Positions 1 through 6,689 of a stretch of 10,540 nt of DNA are shown piece after piece. The stretch spans positions 1 through 10,540 of the forward strand of contig JAJZIF010000088.1 of assembly GCA_021810735.1 (NCBI GenBank), in the 5' to 3' direction. This stretch comes from Acidobacteriota bacterium (lineage in GTDB: Bacteria > Acidobacteriota > Terriglobia > Terriglobales > Acidobacteriaceae). Both the position numbers and the translations under genes were made by a program. Under the pieces are notes generated by a model. That model saw nothing but the letters and a program-made list of their open reading frames with translations. It was not told where the DNA came from and searched no databases. Position 1 is the first letter of the stretch. Every line of letters begins with the position of its first letter.

Positions 1-1
1 C

Positions 2-466
2 GGGACTCTTCGTCCGGCTGCGAACCTGGGTGGATATGGAAGGAGCCTGTCCAACCATGACTTCGAGCAGGCCGTGAATCCCGACTTTGGCGCCAATGCC
101 ACGAAATACTTCACTCCGCCGACGTATGTCGCGGGCGCGACGTTCCCCAGCTTCTCGCCTGTACCGAGGCCGGGCATCGAACGGAACAGCTTGACCGGTC
201 CCGGATACAGCGACCTGGACGGCTCGCTGAGCAAAGCCTTCGGGTTGCCGAATATGAGGGTGCTGGGCGACAACGCGAAGTTAACGATTCGCGCCGATGC
301 GTATAACCTGCTGAATGTCGTGAATCTGAACCCGTCGGGTATCAGCGGCTACCTTGGGTCTGTCAGTCCATCCGGGGTGGTGACACCGAGTACCACCTTC
401 GGGACAGAAACGGGGGGCGCGCTAGGCAGCAGAACGGTGCAGTTGCAGGCACGGTTCAGCTTCTAA
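2..466 (+). CDS. TonB-dependent receptor, Oar-like, C-terminal fragment (5' end outside window)
   Basis: The frame is open from base 2 and ends at TAA 464-466, giving about 154 residues of the C-terminal beta-barrel of an outer-membrane receptor. Seen: an Arg-Asn-Ser-x-x-Gly-Pro-Gly-Tyr stretch followed by DLDGSLSKAF, then 'RADAYNLLNVVNLN', and a last strand 'RTVQLQARFSF' ending in Phe. This order is typical of the barrel end of the large Oar-like/carboxypeptidase-regulatory TonB receptors that are abundant in Acidobacteriota. The terminal aromatic residue is the usual BAM recognition signal. The N-terminal plug and any regulatory domain lie to the left of the window. The GTG at 74 is an internal codon, not the start. 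The GH39 gene follows 158 bases downstream on the same strand, so the substrate may be an oligosaccharide; that is inference from position only. Confidence 0.88.
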   Translation, partial: GTLRPAANLGGYGRSLSNHDFEQAVNPDFGANATKYFTPPTYVAGATFPSFSPVPRPGIERNSLTGPGYSDLDGSLSKAFGLPNMRVLGDNAKLTIRADAYNLLNVVNLNPSGISGYLGSVSPSGVVTPSTTFGTETGGALGSRTVQLQARFSF

Positions 467-481
467 CGGCTGGTTGATTTT

Positions 482-510
482 CCGGGGTGCTTCCGCGTGA
501 AGCACCCCGG
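482..510 (+). terminator. Strong hairpin between the receptor and GH39 genes
   Basis: A perfect 11-bp stem (482-492 with 500-510, CCGGGGTGCTT and its complement) encloses a 7-base loop and begins 15 bases after the receptor stop codon. It is followed by ATTTCTC rather than a clean T tract; on the other strand the stem is followed by AAAATC. It is probably a Rho-independent-like terminator for the receptor transcript, or an mRNA 3'-end stabiliser that would lower expression of the downstream GH39 gene. Confidence 0.6.
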
Positions 511-580
511 ATTTCTCAGACAAGAGCGGTGTGTGACGGCGCGGGAAAGGCGCTCTGTGCAGCCGCCAGTTATCTTATTC

Positions 581-604
581 GGGTAAGCAATTTACCCATT
601 TACC
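581..604. promoter_or_regulatory. Inverted repeat GGGTAA/TTACCC upstream of GH39, possible operator
   Basis: GGGTAA at 581-586 is mirrored by TTACCC at 592-597 with a 5-base centre. The half-site TTTACC at 591-596 is repeated at 599-604. The element lies 20-45 bases before the ATG of the GH39 gene, just downstream of a weak -10-like TATCTT at 571-576 for which I see no good -35. Position and symmetry suggest a repressor site controlling the glycosidase, but the bound regulator cannot be named. Confidence 0.35.
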
Positions 605-624
605 GGCCATTTCTGGAGAAGATC

Positions 625-2169
625 ATGTTTCGCTTCCCGTCTCTTTTTATTTCCGCCGCACTGTTGGCAGGCTGCACGATGTATGCAGCGGCGCAGCAGC
701 CGGCAAGTGCTCCTGTGATGGCCGCCGGCAGTACGGCGCAGACCATCACGGTGGATACCATCGCGCAGGGGCAGCCGTTTCCGCATTTCTGGGAGAAGAT
801 GTTCGGGTCAGGAAGAGCCCACCTGGTGATGCGCGCGCAATACCAGAAGGACCTGACCAAGGTGAAGAAGGTCACGGAGTTTGAGTATGTGCGGTTTCAC
901 GGGATTCTGGACGATGAGAACGGCGTTTACAGCGTAGGTAAGGACGGAAAGCCGGAATATAACTGGACTTATGTCGATCACATTTACGACGCGCTGCTGG
1001 CGCACGGGATCAAACCCTTTGTGGAGATCAGTTTCATGCCGAAGGCGCTGGCGGCAAAGCCGATCTATCAGGCGTTCTGGTATAAGCCGAATATTTCTCC
1101 GCCGTCGAGTTATGCCAAGTGGGATGCGCTGATCGAGGCTTTTGCGCGGCACCTGATCAAGAGGTATGGGATTGCGGAAGTCTCGACGTGGTACTTCGAG
1201 GTGTGGAACGAGCCGAACATCGGGTTCTGGGGCGGTAAGCCGCGACAGGCGAGCTACTTCGAGCTGTACGACAACACAGCGCGGGCGCTGAAGGCGGTGA
1301 GTCCGCGGCTGCGCGTGGGCGGTCCGGCGACGGCGCAGGCGGCGTGGGTAGGAGATTTGATCGCGCATGCGACCAAGGACCATGTGCCGCTGGATTTTGT
1401 ATCGACGCATGTGTACGGAGATGATTCAGCGGAGAACGTGTTCCACGACGACCGGAAGATACCGCCGCACCAGATGGTGTGCTACGCGGTCGATAAAGTG
1501 CACGAGGAGATTCTGCACTCCGCGCGGCCGCATATCCCGCTGATCTGGAGCGAGTTCAACGCGAGCTATGCGAATCACCAGGACATTACGGACTCGATTT
1601 ACATGGGGCCATGGCTGGCGAACACGATTCGTGAGTGCGACGGGAAGGTGCAGATGATGTCGTACTGGTCGTTCTCGGACGTGTTTGAAGAGCAGGGTGT
1701 GAAGAAGACGCCGTTCTACGGCGGATTCGGGCTGGTGGCGGAGAATGGGATTCCGAAGCCGGCGTATGATGCGTTTGCGCTGCTGCACAAGCTGGGTGAC
1801 GTACGGCTGCCGGCAAAGGCGGATGATGCGCTGGTGACACGGCGCGCCGACGGCACGCTGGTGATTGCGGCGTGGAACCTGGTGGAACCGGGCGCAGCGG
1901 GCCACGACAGGACGATTCAATTTGACCTGAGAGGGCTGGGCGAGAATGCGGTGGCGCGAATTCATCGCGTAGATGCGCATCACGGCGACACGTTGGCGGC
2001 GTGGAAGGCGATGGGAAGCCCGAAGTATCCCACGCTGGAACAGATCAAGGAACTGAAGAAGGCATCCAAGATAGGTCCGCCGCAGCTCGAGGACGTGCAT
2101 GACGGGCAACTGAGTGTCACGGTGCCGCCGATGGGATTGGCGGTGATGACGGTGCGCGAGTCACACTGA
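625..2169 (+). CDS. GH39 family glycosidase, probable secreted beta-xylosidase
   Basis: The product of 514 residues most likely removes xylose from the non-reducing ends of xylo-oligosaccharides by a retaining mechanism. Seen: a signal sequence (1-24), a TIM barrel (about 40-390), and a C-terminal beta-sandwich (about 395-512). The motif 'RFHGILDDENGVY' (90-102) is characteristic of GH39 xylosidases. 'WYFEVWNEPN' places the acid/base at Glu196, and 'LIWSEFNASY' places the nucleophile at Glu310; the 114-residue spacing is close to that of characterised GH39 enzymes. ATG 625 was chosen because GGAGAA (615-620) lies four bases upstream and the signal sequence starts there; the open frame running back to 487 would put 46 unlikely residues in front and cross the terminator hairpin. 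The signal contains LAGC (14-17), a good lipobox, so the enzyme may be a lipoprotein; cleavage after AAA (21-23) is the alternative. Exact substrate is inferred; other GH39 specificities are less likely. Confidence 0.9.
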   Translation: MFRFPSLFISAALLAGCTMYAAAQQPASAPVMAAGSTAQTITVDTIAQGQPFPHFWEKMFGSGRAHLVMRAQYQKDLTKVKKVTEFEYVRFHGILDDENGVYSVGKDGKPEYNWTYVDHIYDALLAHGIKPFVEISFMPKALAAKPIYQAFWYKPNISPPSSYAKWDALIEAFARHLIKRYGIAEVSTWYFEVWNEPNIGFWGGKPRQASYFELYDNTARALKAVSPRLRVGGPATAQAAWVGDLIAHATKDHVPLDFVSTHVYGDDSAENVFHDDRKIPPHQMVCYAVDKVHEEILHSARPHIPLIWSEFNASYANHQDITDSIYMGPWLANTIRECDGKVQMMSYWSFSDVFEEQGVKKTPFYGGFGLVAENGIPKPAYDAFALLHKLGDVRLPAKADDALVTRRADGTLVIAAWNLVEPGAAGHDRTIQFDLRGLGENAVARIHRVDAHHGDTLAAWKAMGSPKYPTLEQIKELKKASKIGPPQLEDVHDGQLSVTVPPMGLAVMTVRESH

Positions 2170-2195
2170 GTGATGGGCACAAGCGAGTCACTTAT

Positions 2196-2226
2196 CAGGG
2201 GTCCGGGACGGGCCCCTGAAGTTTTT
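2196..2226 (+). terminator. Rho-independent terminator after GH39
   Basis: A 9-bp stem with one G-T pair (2196-2204 with 2210-2218, arms beginning CAGGGG and ending CCCCTG) and a 5-base loop is followed by AAG and then TTTTT at 2222-2226. It begins 26 bases after the GH39 stop codon. Confidence 0.72.
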
Positions 2227-2254
2227 GAAAGCTGTGACTGAAATTCCGAGTGAG

Positions 2255-2269
2255 CCAGTCAGCGACTGG
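2255..2269. repeat. Short inverted repeat CCAGTC/GACTGG
   Basis: A perfect 6-bp stem with a 3-base loop lies in the 261-base gap between the convergent GH39 and small basic protein genes. A second small one (GGAGA/TCTCC, 2384-2399) lies just beyond the stop of the minus-strand gene and could help end its transcript, although no T run follows. Apart from these and the GH39 terminator I see nothing in 2170-2430. The plus-strand frame 2225-2530 has no family features and overlaps the minus-strand gene. Confidence 0.4.
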
Positions 2270-2430
2270 TACGGTGGTCCATCACGGCGAGTTATCTGCT
2301 GCCCGCCTGCATCACAAGAGCTCGAGAGCGGCGCCGAGATACACGTCATGCGCAAGCGCCAAAGCACATGGTACCGGGCGAAGGGAGAAAGGACTCTCCG
2401 GAACGAGATAGCAGGCGAAAGCGCTGGAAG

Positions 2431-2661
2431 TTACTTTGCCTTGCGGTATGCAGCCCAGCGGCGCTTTTGCGCAGCAGCCATCTTAGCGCGCGCCTCCGCA
2501 CTTAATACGCGCTTCTTAGCGGGTTTCTGATGCGCATTCCGGCGACGACGAGCTGTGCCGGATTCGTCAGTGAGAAGGTTACGGGCTTCGCGCAGACGGG
2601 CGATCTGTTTGTCGAGTTCGGAAACTAAGGTTGAAGTATTCACAGTGGCAGTGTAACCCAC
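2431..2661 (-). CDS. Small basic protein with C-terminal AAAQKRRW tail
   Basis: A 76-residue protein (70 if the second GTG at 2643 is used). Seen: an N-terminal amphipathic helix 'LVSELDKQIARLREARNLL' (12-30), a flexible Arg/Lys-rich linker with RRRR (39-42), and a basic C-terminal segment with 'LSAEARAKMAAAQKRRWAAY'. This helix-plus-basic-tail design recurs in many short uncharacterised proteins of Acidobacteriota and suggests a nucleic-acid-binding, possibly nucleoid-associated, function; that is inference. The first residues (MGYTATV) look less natural than MNTSTLVSEL, so the GTG at 2643 may be the true start. No clear Shine-Dalgarno precedes either start. A TTGACG (2679-2674, minus strand) lies upstream, but a good -10 is missing; TACACT about 19 bases further on is the best match and would give an almost leaderless message from 2643. 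The stop is TAA at 2431-2433. Confidence 0.78.
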   Translation of the reverse strand: MGYTATVNTSTLVSELDKQIARLREARNLLTDESGTARRRRNAHQKPAKKRVLSAEARAKMAAAQKRRWAAYRKAK

Positions 2662-2712
2662 ATAAGAGTCGTTGCGTCAAAGGCGCGAATCAAAAATGGA
2701 ACAAGAAGCACA

Positions 2713-3122
2713 GGAAAGTGTCATCTGGGATAACATTTCCGGATTGCATGGCAGGAAAGCGGGCACAATCTTTCAGTTGCCGATAAGTTCTGGAGAAGAT
2801 TTATAGACCGGTTGTGTCCGCCAGTAATTGACACGCGGAAGCGGAGTCAGCTTCCTGTCAGCAACAGATATCCACCTCTGCAGAGGGTTGCTCGCGTATA
2901 AGTCCTGTTTATGTCAGGGGCCATGCTTCGCCGGGGAGACGAAGCATGGGATGCAGCAGCTTATGGCAATTCCTGCGTTATTGTGTGGTTGCCGTTTTTT
3001 AGCAGTGTCGCCGCTCCCTGCTGGTCGCGTCGACTTGAGTGTACCGGCTTAGAGCAGTTCCCCTATTACTGTAAACTTCCTGAATTCAACCAGGCGCAGC
3101 TTTTCTTAACGGAAAAGCTGCG
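2713..3122. other. Gene-free stretch with a dense series of inverted repeats; candidate structured RNA
   Basis: The gap between the two minus-strand genes (2664-3191) has no convincing coding frame. It holds consecutive stem-loops: 2713-2740 (GGAAA, 1-base bulge, TGT; 8 bp), 2750-2781 (GGCA plus GAAAG), 2829-2860 (TGACA, 3-base bulge, GGAAGC; 11 bp), 2860-2892 (AGCAAC with inner CCTC/GAGG), 2904-2918 (CCTG/CAGG), 2921-2949 (CCATGCTTCG, perfect 10 bp), 2965-2993 (GGCAA/TTGCC, weak, followed by TTTTTT at 2995-3000), 3001-3022 (AGCAG/CTGCT, weak) and 3095-3122 (perfect 11 bp). Such stacking is more than I expect by chance and suggests a folded transcript or a repeat element. Strand and identity are unknown. 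I see no tmRNA, RNase P or SRP RNA hallmark. Confidence 0.4.
3095..3122 (-). terminator. Perfect 11-bp hairpin 70 bases after the receptor stop
   Basis: CGCAGCTTTTC (3095-3105) pairs fully with 3112-3122 around a 6-base loop. It lies downstream of the minus-strand receptor gene and is the best candidate for ending that message, but neither side carries a proper T tract, so it could equally be the last stem of the hairpin cluster. Confidence 0.35.
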
Positions 3123-3191
3123 TTGAGATTCTCTCTTCGGTTTATGCCAATAGGGGAAATGCTCAAGGGCCACAGCAACTCAGGAATTGCC

Positions 3192-5984
3192 CTAGAAGTG
3201 GTATGCGATTTTTGCTGTCAGCGCGCGGGGAGTGACATAGTGTGTGCCGCTGAAAGTGGAGAGGAAGTTATAAAGAGCGTACTTGTTGGAGATGTTGAGG
3301 GCGGTGAATACGACGCTCCAGCGGCGCTTGCCGCGGGCGAAGAGATTGCTGTCGCCGACGGAGAGATCGAAGAGGCTTCGCGGCCGAACGCGAGGCGGAT
3401 TGTGGTCGTTGTCGCCAGTGCCGGGAGCGGGAATGTAGACGACCGAGGAAGTGAGTTCATTTGCCGGGCAGACCGCGGGCAGCGGATGGCCGAGCGTGGC
3501 TTTGACACCATCGCACTCGAGGCCGGCCTGCATTTCCTGATCGGCGGTGAGGGGAACGTAGACGGGCCCGCCGGTGATGGGATTTTTTCCGGGCGGCAGG
3601 TTGTTATCGACCAGGGCGATGGCGGGCTGACCGTTGAGAGTGGTGGAGCTGTTGGCGCAGGCGCTGTTGGCGTCGTGGGAGAGCGGGTTGTAACAGGGCA
3701 CGGCAGCGGCGACCATGCCGCTGTCGAATCGCCAGTTGAAGCCGATCCAGGGGGCGGTGGGCAGGGGCAGCGAGTATTGGATGTGGGTGGTCTGGTTGAA
3801 TTTCTCGTCGTGGTCGATGCGGAAGGGGAATCCAGTTTGACCGACGGTTGCGCCGGCGCCTGCGACCTGCGGCGGGAAGAAGCGTGCGGCCACGGATGAG
3901 AAGGCCATGTAGGCGAGCAGGCGGCGGAAGTGAGTGACATCGACGCGACCGGCGATGCCGGTGATTTTGGAGTTATGCCATTCGATGGGGAAGGTGATGG
4001 GCGTGTTGCCGAGAACGCTGAAGTCGCCGCCGAACTGGGTGTACTTCCAGATATAGTCGGCGCTGACGTTGAGGTGGCGTCCGATGTGCTGCTCGAAGCC
4101 GACATGGGTTTCATCGCGGGGGCCGGCGCGCAGCGGAGTGGTGAAGTTGGACGAACAACTGAGCAGCGGTGACAGAACGCGGTTGGCACAGCCTTCGCTA
4201 GAGAGGACGAGATTCTCGTTGTAAGGCGTTTCGAGGGTGCGGGCGTAGGAGGTGCGCAGGATTGTACCGGTGCGCACGATGGTGTAGGCGACGTTGACGC
4301 GAGGCTCGGCCTGGCTGGCGGAGCTGAGGCCGTTGTAGAGGTCTCCGCGCATGCCGACGTTGGCAAACCAAGGGCCGGACTTGATCTGATCCTCGACGTA
4401 GAGGCCGGTGGTTTTTATGTCGGCGTGGCCGTTGAAGGTATAGAGGCTGCCGCCGCGCGTGAGGTCGTAGGGCGCGAGCGCGGTGTTGAAGCCGGGATTG
4501 CCGTAGTCTCCGATGGGGCAGTTGGAAGGGCTGGAGTAGCCGTAGATGGGATTGCCGGCTGCGTTGAGGCAGGGGGCGTTGAGAAGGTTGTTGACGATGC
4601 CGAGGTGGAAGTGCTCATTGAGGAAGGCGGAGTTGTAGTCGGCGCCCGCGAGGACGGTATTGATGCCGTGGGTCCAGGTGAGGGTGGTGACGGCGCCAGC
4701 GTTGAGGAGCGAGCGCTGCTGGGCGATGGATTCCTGCTGCAGGTCAGTGGGGCCGAGATCGCCAAGAGGGTTGTTGGTGGGGATGTAGTTGAAGGATGTT
4801 CTGCGGACATAGACGCCAAAGGTGAAGACGGCGCTGTTGCTGATGAGGCGGGTGTAGGTGGGAGCAATGTCGAAGGTGCCGATTTTTGCGCGCTGATCGG
4901 CGTTGCCGACGTTGGCGAAGACGGGATTGGGGCCGTTGCCGCCGCGGATTACGTTCTGAATGTTGAGATTGTCGTAGGTGTTGGGCGTCTGGAACCAGGA
5001 GCGGCTGTAGTTGAGGTCGAGGCGAATGGAGTCGTGCGGGTCGAACTGGCGGTCGATGCGGTCGAAGGCGTTTTCCTGATTGCCCAGGTCATGGAAGACG
5101 GAGAATTCGGGCGCGTCGAGGAAGCGGCCGGAATTGAGGCCGTCGATTTCGAAGAAGTTGCCCCATTTCTGGCCGCCATAGCTGATATCGAAGCCGCTGG
5201 TGGCGGTTCCGAAGGCTCCGTAGGAGCTGGAGACGCTGCCAGTGGGATGGGTGACGCCTTCTCCGGAGCGGGTCGTTACCTCAATGACGAGGCTGGTCTT
5301 GTCTCCATACTGGGCGGGCGGCGCGCCGGAGATGACCTTGACGGACTGGATGGCATTGGACGGGAGCTGGTTGGAGAAGGTCTTGCTCATCTGGTCAGTG
5401 ATGGGCTCGCCGTCAAGAGAGTAGGTGTTTTCGGCGTGGTCGCCCATGCCGTGGATCATGCCGTTGGAGTCAGCCGTGACGCCGGGAGTGGTGAGCATGA
5501 CCAGCGAGCTGATGGCAGAGGTACTGCTTTCCAGCGGGATTTTGGTGAAAGTTGCGCGGGCGACAGTGGTCTGGAGCGCGGTGGGCGTGCTGAGAGGCCC
5601 GGCAGCCTGCACGGTGACGGTCTGCGTGGCCGCGGCGACCTTGAGGGCGATGGTGAGCGTCTGCGGCAGGATGGACGTGATACCGACGGCTTGCGAGGTG
5701 ACGGCAAAGCCCTTGGAGCGGACGGTGAGCCTGTAATTGCCGAACGGGAGCGCGGGGAAATGAAAGACGCCGCTGCTGCCTGTGGTGGCGGAGCGGGTGA
5801 GGTGGCTGACCGGATTGACGAGCTTGACGCTGGCGCCGGGGATGACGGCACCGGATATGTCCGTGACCGTCCCGATGATACTGCCTTCTGTGCGCGGTTG
5901 CGCATGCGCGGAGGAGAGGAAACAGAGAGACGAGCAAAAGAGGAAAAGAGCGCACAGCCTCTTACCAAAAGAGGGGAAAACCAT
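3192..5984 (-). CDS. TonB-dependent receptor with carboxypeptidase-regulatory-like N-terminal domain
   Basis: A complete 930-residue outer-membrane transporter that would import a scarce ligand using TonB/ExbBD energy. Seen in order: signal peptide (1-28, cleavage after Ala-His-Ala), a carboxypeptidase-regulatory-like beta-sandwich (about 34-115, 'GTVTDISGAVIPGASVKL' and 'YRLTVRSKGF'), a plug domain (about 135-240, with 'NTYSLDGEPI' and 'SVKVISGAPPAQYGDKTSLV'), then a beta-barrel ending AYHF with a terminal Phe. It is somewhat shorter than many Oar-like receptors. ATG 5984 is preceded by GGAG with a 5-base gap. The mature chain has eight cysteines in four close pairs (472/489, 599/610, 764/776, 824/839), each in a segment that looks like a surface loop. 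A small HCxxC protein gene lies 183 bases upstream on the same strand, hinting at a metal or metal-chelate ligand; that is inference. I find no clear promoter directly in front, so co-transcription with that gene is plausible. Confidence 0.92.
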   Translation of the reverse strand: MVFPSFGKRLCALFLFCSSLCFLSSAHAQPRTEGSIIGTVTDISGAVIPGASVKLVNPVSHLTRSATTGSSGVFHFPALPFGNYRLTVRSKGFAVTSQAVGITSILPQTLTIALKVAAATQTVTVQAAGPLSTPTALQTTVARATFTKIPLESSTSAISSLVMLTTPGVTADSNGMIHGMGDHAENTYSLDGEPITDQMSKTFSNQLPSNAIQSVKVISGAPPAQYGDKTSLVIEVTTRSGEGVTHPTGSVSSSYGAFGTATSGFDISYGGQKWGNFFEIDGLNSGRFLDAPEFSVFHDLGNQENAFDRIDRQFDPHDSIRLDLNYSRSWFQTPNTYDNLNIQNVIRGGNGPNPVFANVGNADQRAKIGTFDIAPTYTRLISNSAVFTFGVYVRRTSFNYIPTNNPLGDLGPTDLQQESIAQQRSLLNAGAVTTLTWTHGINTVLAGADYNSAFLNEHFHLGIVNNLLNAPCLNAAGNPIYGYSSPSNCPIGDYGNPGFNTALAPYDLTRGGSLYTFNGHADIKTTGLYVEDQIKSGPWFANVGMRGDLYNGLSSASQAEPRVNVAYTIVRTGTILRTSYARTLETPYNENLVLSSEGCANRVLSPLLSCSSNFTTPLRAGPRDETHVGFEQHIGRHLNVSADYIWKYTQFGGDFSVLGNTPITFPIEWHNSKITGIAGRVDVTHFRRLLAYMAFSSVAARFFPPQVAGAGATVGQTGFPFRIDHDEKFNQTTHIQYSLPLPTAPWIGFNWRFDSGMVAAAVPCYNPLSHDANSACANSSTTLNGQPAIALVDNNLPPGKNPITGGPVYVPLTADQEMQAGLECDGVKATLGHPLPAVCPANELTSSVVYIPAPGTGDNDHNPPRVRPRSLFDLSVGDSNLFARGKRRWSVVFTALNISNKYALYNFLSTFSGTHYVTPRALTAKIAYHF

Positions 5985-6167
5985 GGTGTCTCCAGAAGTG
6001 TATTGCTGCGGGTACTGCTACACGCCTGCAATGAACCGGCAGCGCGTGGATGAGTACGAGAGCGGATTTCCTGATTTTCTGCTGACCCGGATTAAGAGGG
6101 ACGTCATTTCATCATGGAAAGGCCACAGCGAGCTGTTGCTTTTCGGTGCAGCTTGAGGAAATCTGCT

Positions 6168-6464
6168 CTACGCGAAAAGGATGGAGACGCCGGGCGGAGG
6201 GCGTATGAAGCGCGTAAAGACGACAGAGCGGGAGCCAGCCTGGGGTTCTGCCGGAATGATGGCCGCGACGACGTGCTCAATGCGCTGGGTGAAGACCGTG
6301 GGGTGGTTTTCGACGGCCATGTGGGCCATCGCGCAGATCTGGCAATGCTGGCCTGAGGGGTCGTTTGCGGGGTGGCCGTGCGAGACCTCGACCGTCATGA
6401 AGCAGACGAGTACCAGACTGAGCAGGCATGCGAGCGCTTTCCAGTGTCTGGGGGCAGGCTTCAT
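6168..6464 (-). CDS. Small secreted His/Cys/Met-rich protein (HCxxC motif), possible metal binder
   Basis: A 98-residue protein. Seen: a basic N-terminus and hydrophobic segment (10-23) serving as signal peptide or membrane anchor, then a cluster of possible metal ligands: His29, His31, His40, Cys41, Cys44, Met46, His48, Met49 and His54. The C-terminal part ends with 'RFIRPPPGVS' (85-93). Short periplasmic proteins of this shape, with an HCxxC motif and a proline-rich end, resemble the DUF2946-like proteins often found beside TonB receptors and metal-resistance genes; I recognise the type, not a proven function. ATG 6464 is preferred over the in-frame TTG at 6506 because the TTG is part of the -35 box, and AAAGAG lies 5 bases before the ATG. 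The gene precedes the receptor by 183 bases on the same strand, so the two may be one transcription unit. Confidence 0.75.
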   Translation of the reverse strand: MKPAPRHWKALACLLSLVLVCFMTVEVSHGHPANDPSGQHCQICAMAHMAVENHPTVFTQRIEHVVAAIIPAEPQAGSRSVVFTRFIRPPPGVSILFA

Positions 6465-6477
6465 AGTGGCTCTTTTG

Positions 6478-6506
6478 ATGATGCGAGAGCCCGGAGCGGG
6501 AGTCAA
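6478..6506 (-). promoter_or_regulatory. Sigma70-type promoter for the HCxxC gene
   Basis: On the minus strand TTGACT (6506-6501) is separated by exactly 17 bases from CATCAT (6483-6478). Transcription would begin near 6471, leaving a leader of under ten bases before ATG 6464. It probably also serves the receptor gene downstream. The -10 box matches consensus at four of six positions. Confidence 0.42.
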
Positions 6507-6689
6507 GGAAGGGCCATCACGATATCGATTACCCCATTTTTGAATTCATGCCAATTTGCACAGTTCGGTGGCAGGAGTCAGTAGAACCGGCATTGTGTAA
6601 TGCAATGGTGCGAGGGGGAGCATTATGGGGTATGGACTTCACGGCGAGTTGTATCGTGACCGAATCCGCGCCGATATACCCCCTGGGAC

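Noticed and set aside
487..624. N-terminal extension of the GH39 frame
   Set aside because: It overlaps the terminator hairpin and lacks a ribosome site, and the signal sequence with its SD begins at 625.
808..2109. Two long minus-strand frames across the GH39 gene
   Set aside because: Both are Arg-rich shadows of the GH39 coding strand, which carries the catalytic motifs.
2225..2530. 101-codon plus-strand frame
   Set aside because: It has no family features, begins in the GH39 terminator tract, and overlaps the better-supported minus-strand gene.
2860..2892. Possible integron attC site
   Set aside because: The AGCAAC/GTTGCT arms do not fit the GTTRRRY core, and no integrase or cassette structure is present.
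3123..3899. 258-codon plus-strand frame
   Set aside because: It is antisense to the C-terminal barrel of the receptor, has the same low-complexity Gly/Val/Ala composition, and shows no motif.
4425..6053. 542-codon open frame on the plus strand
   Set aside because: It is antisense to the receptor gene. Its product is a monotonous Val/Gly/Glu/Ala/Asp-rich sequence typical of the reverse complement of a GC-biased gene, while the minus frame shows full receptor domains.
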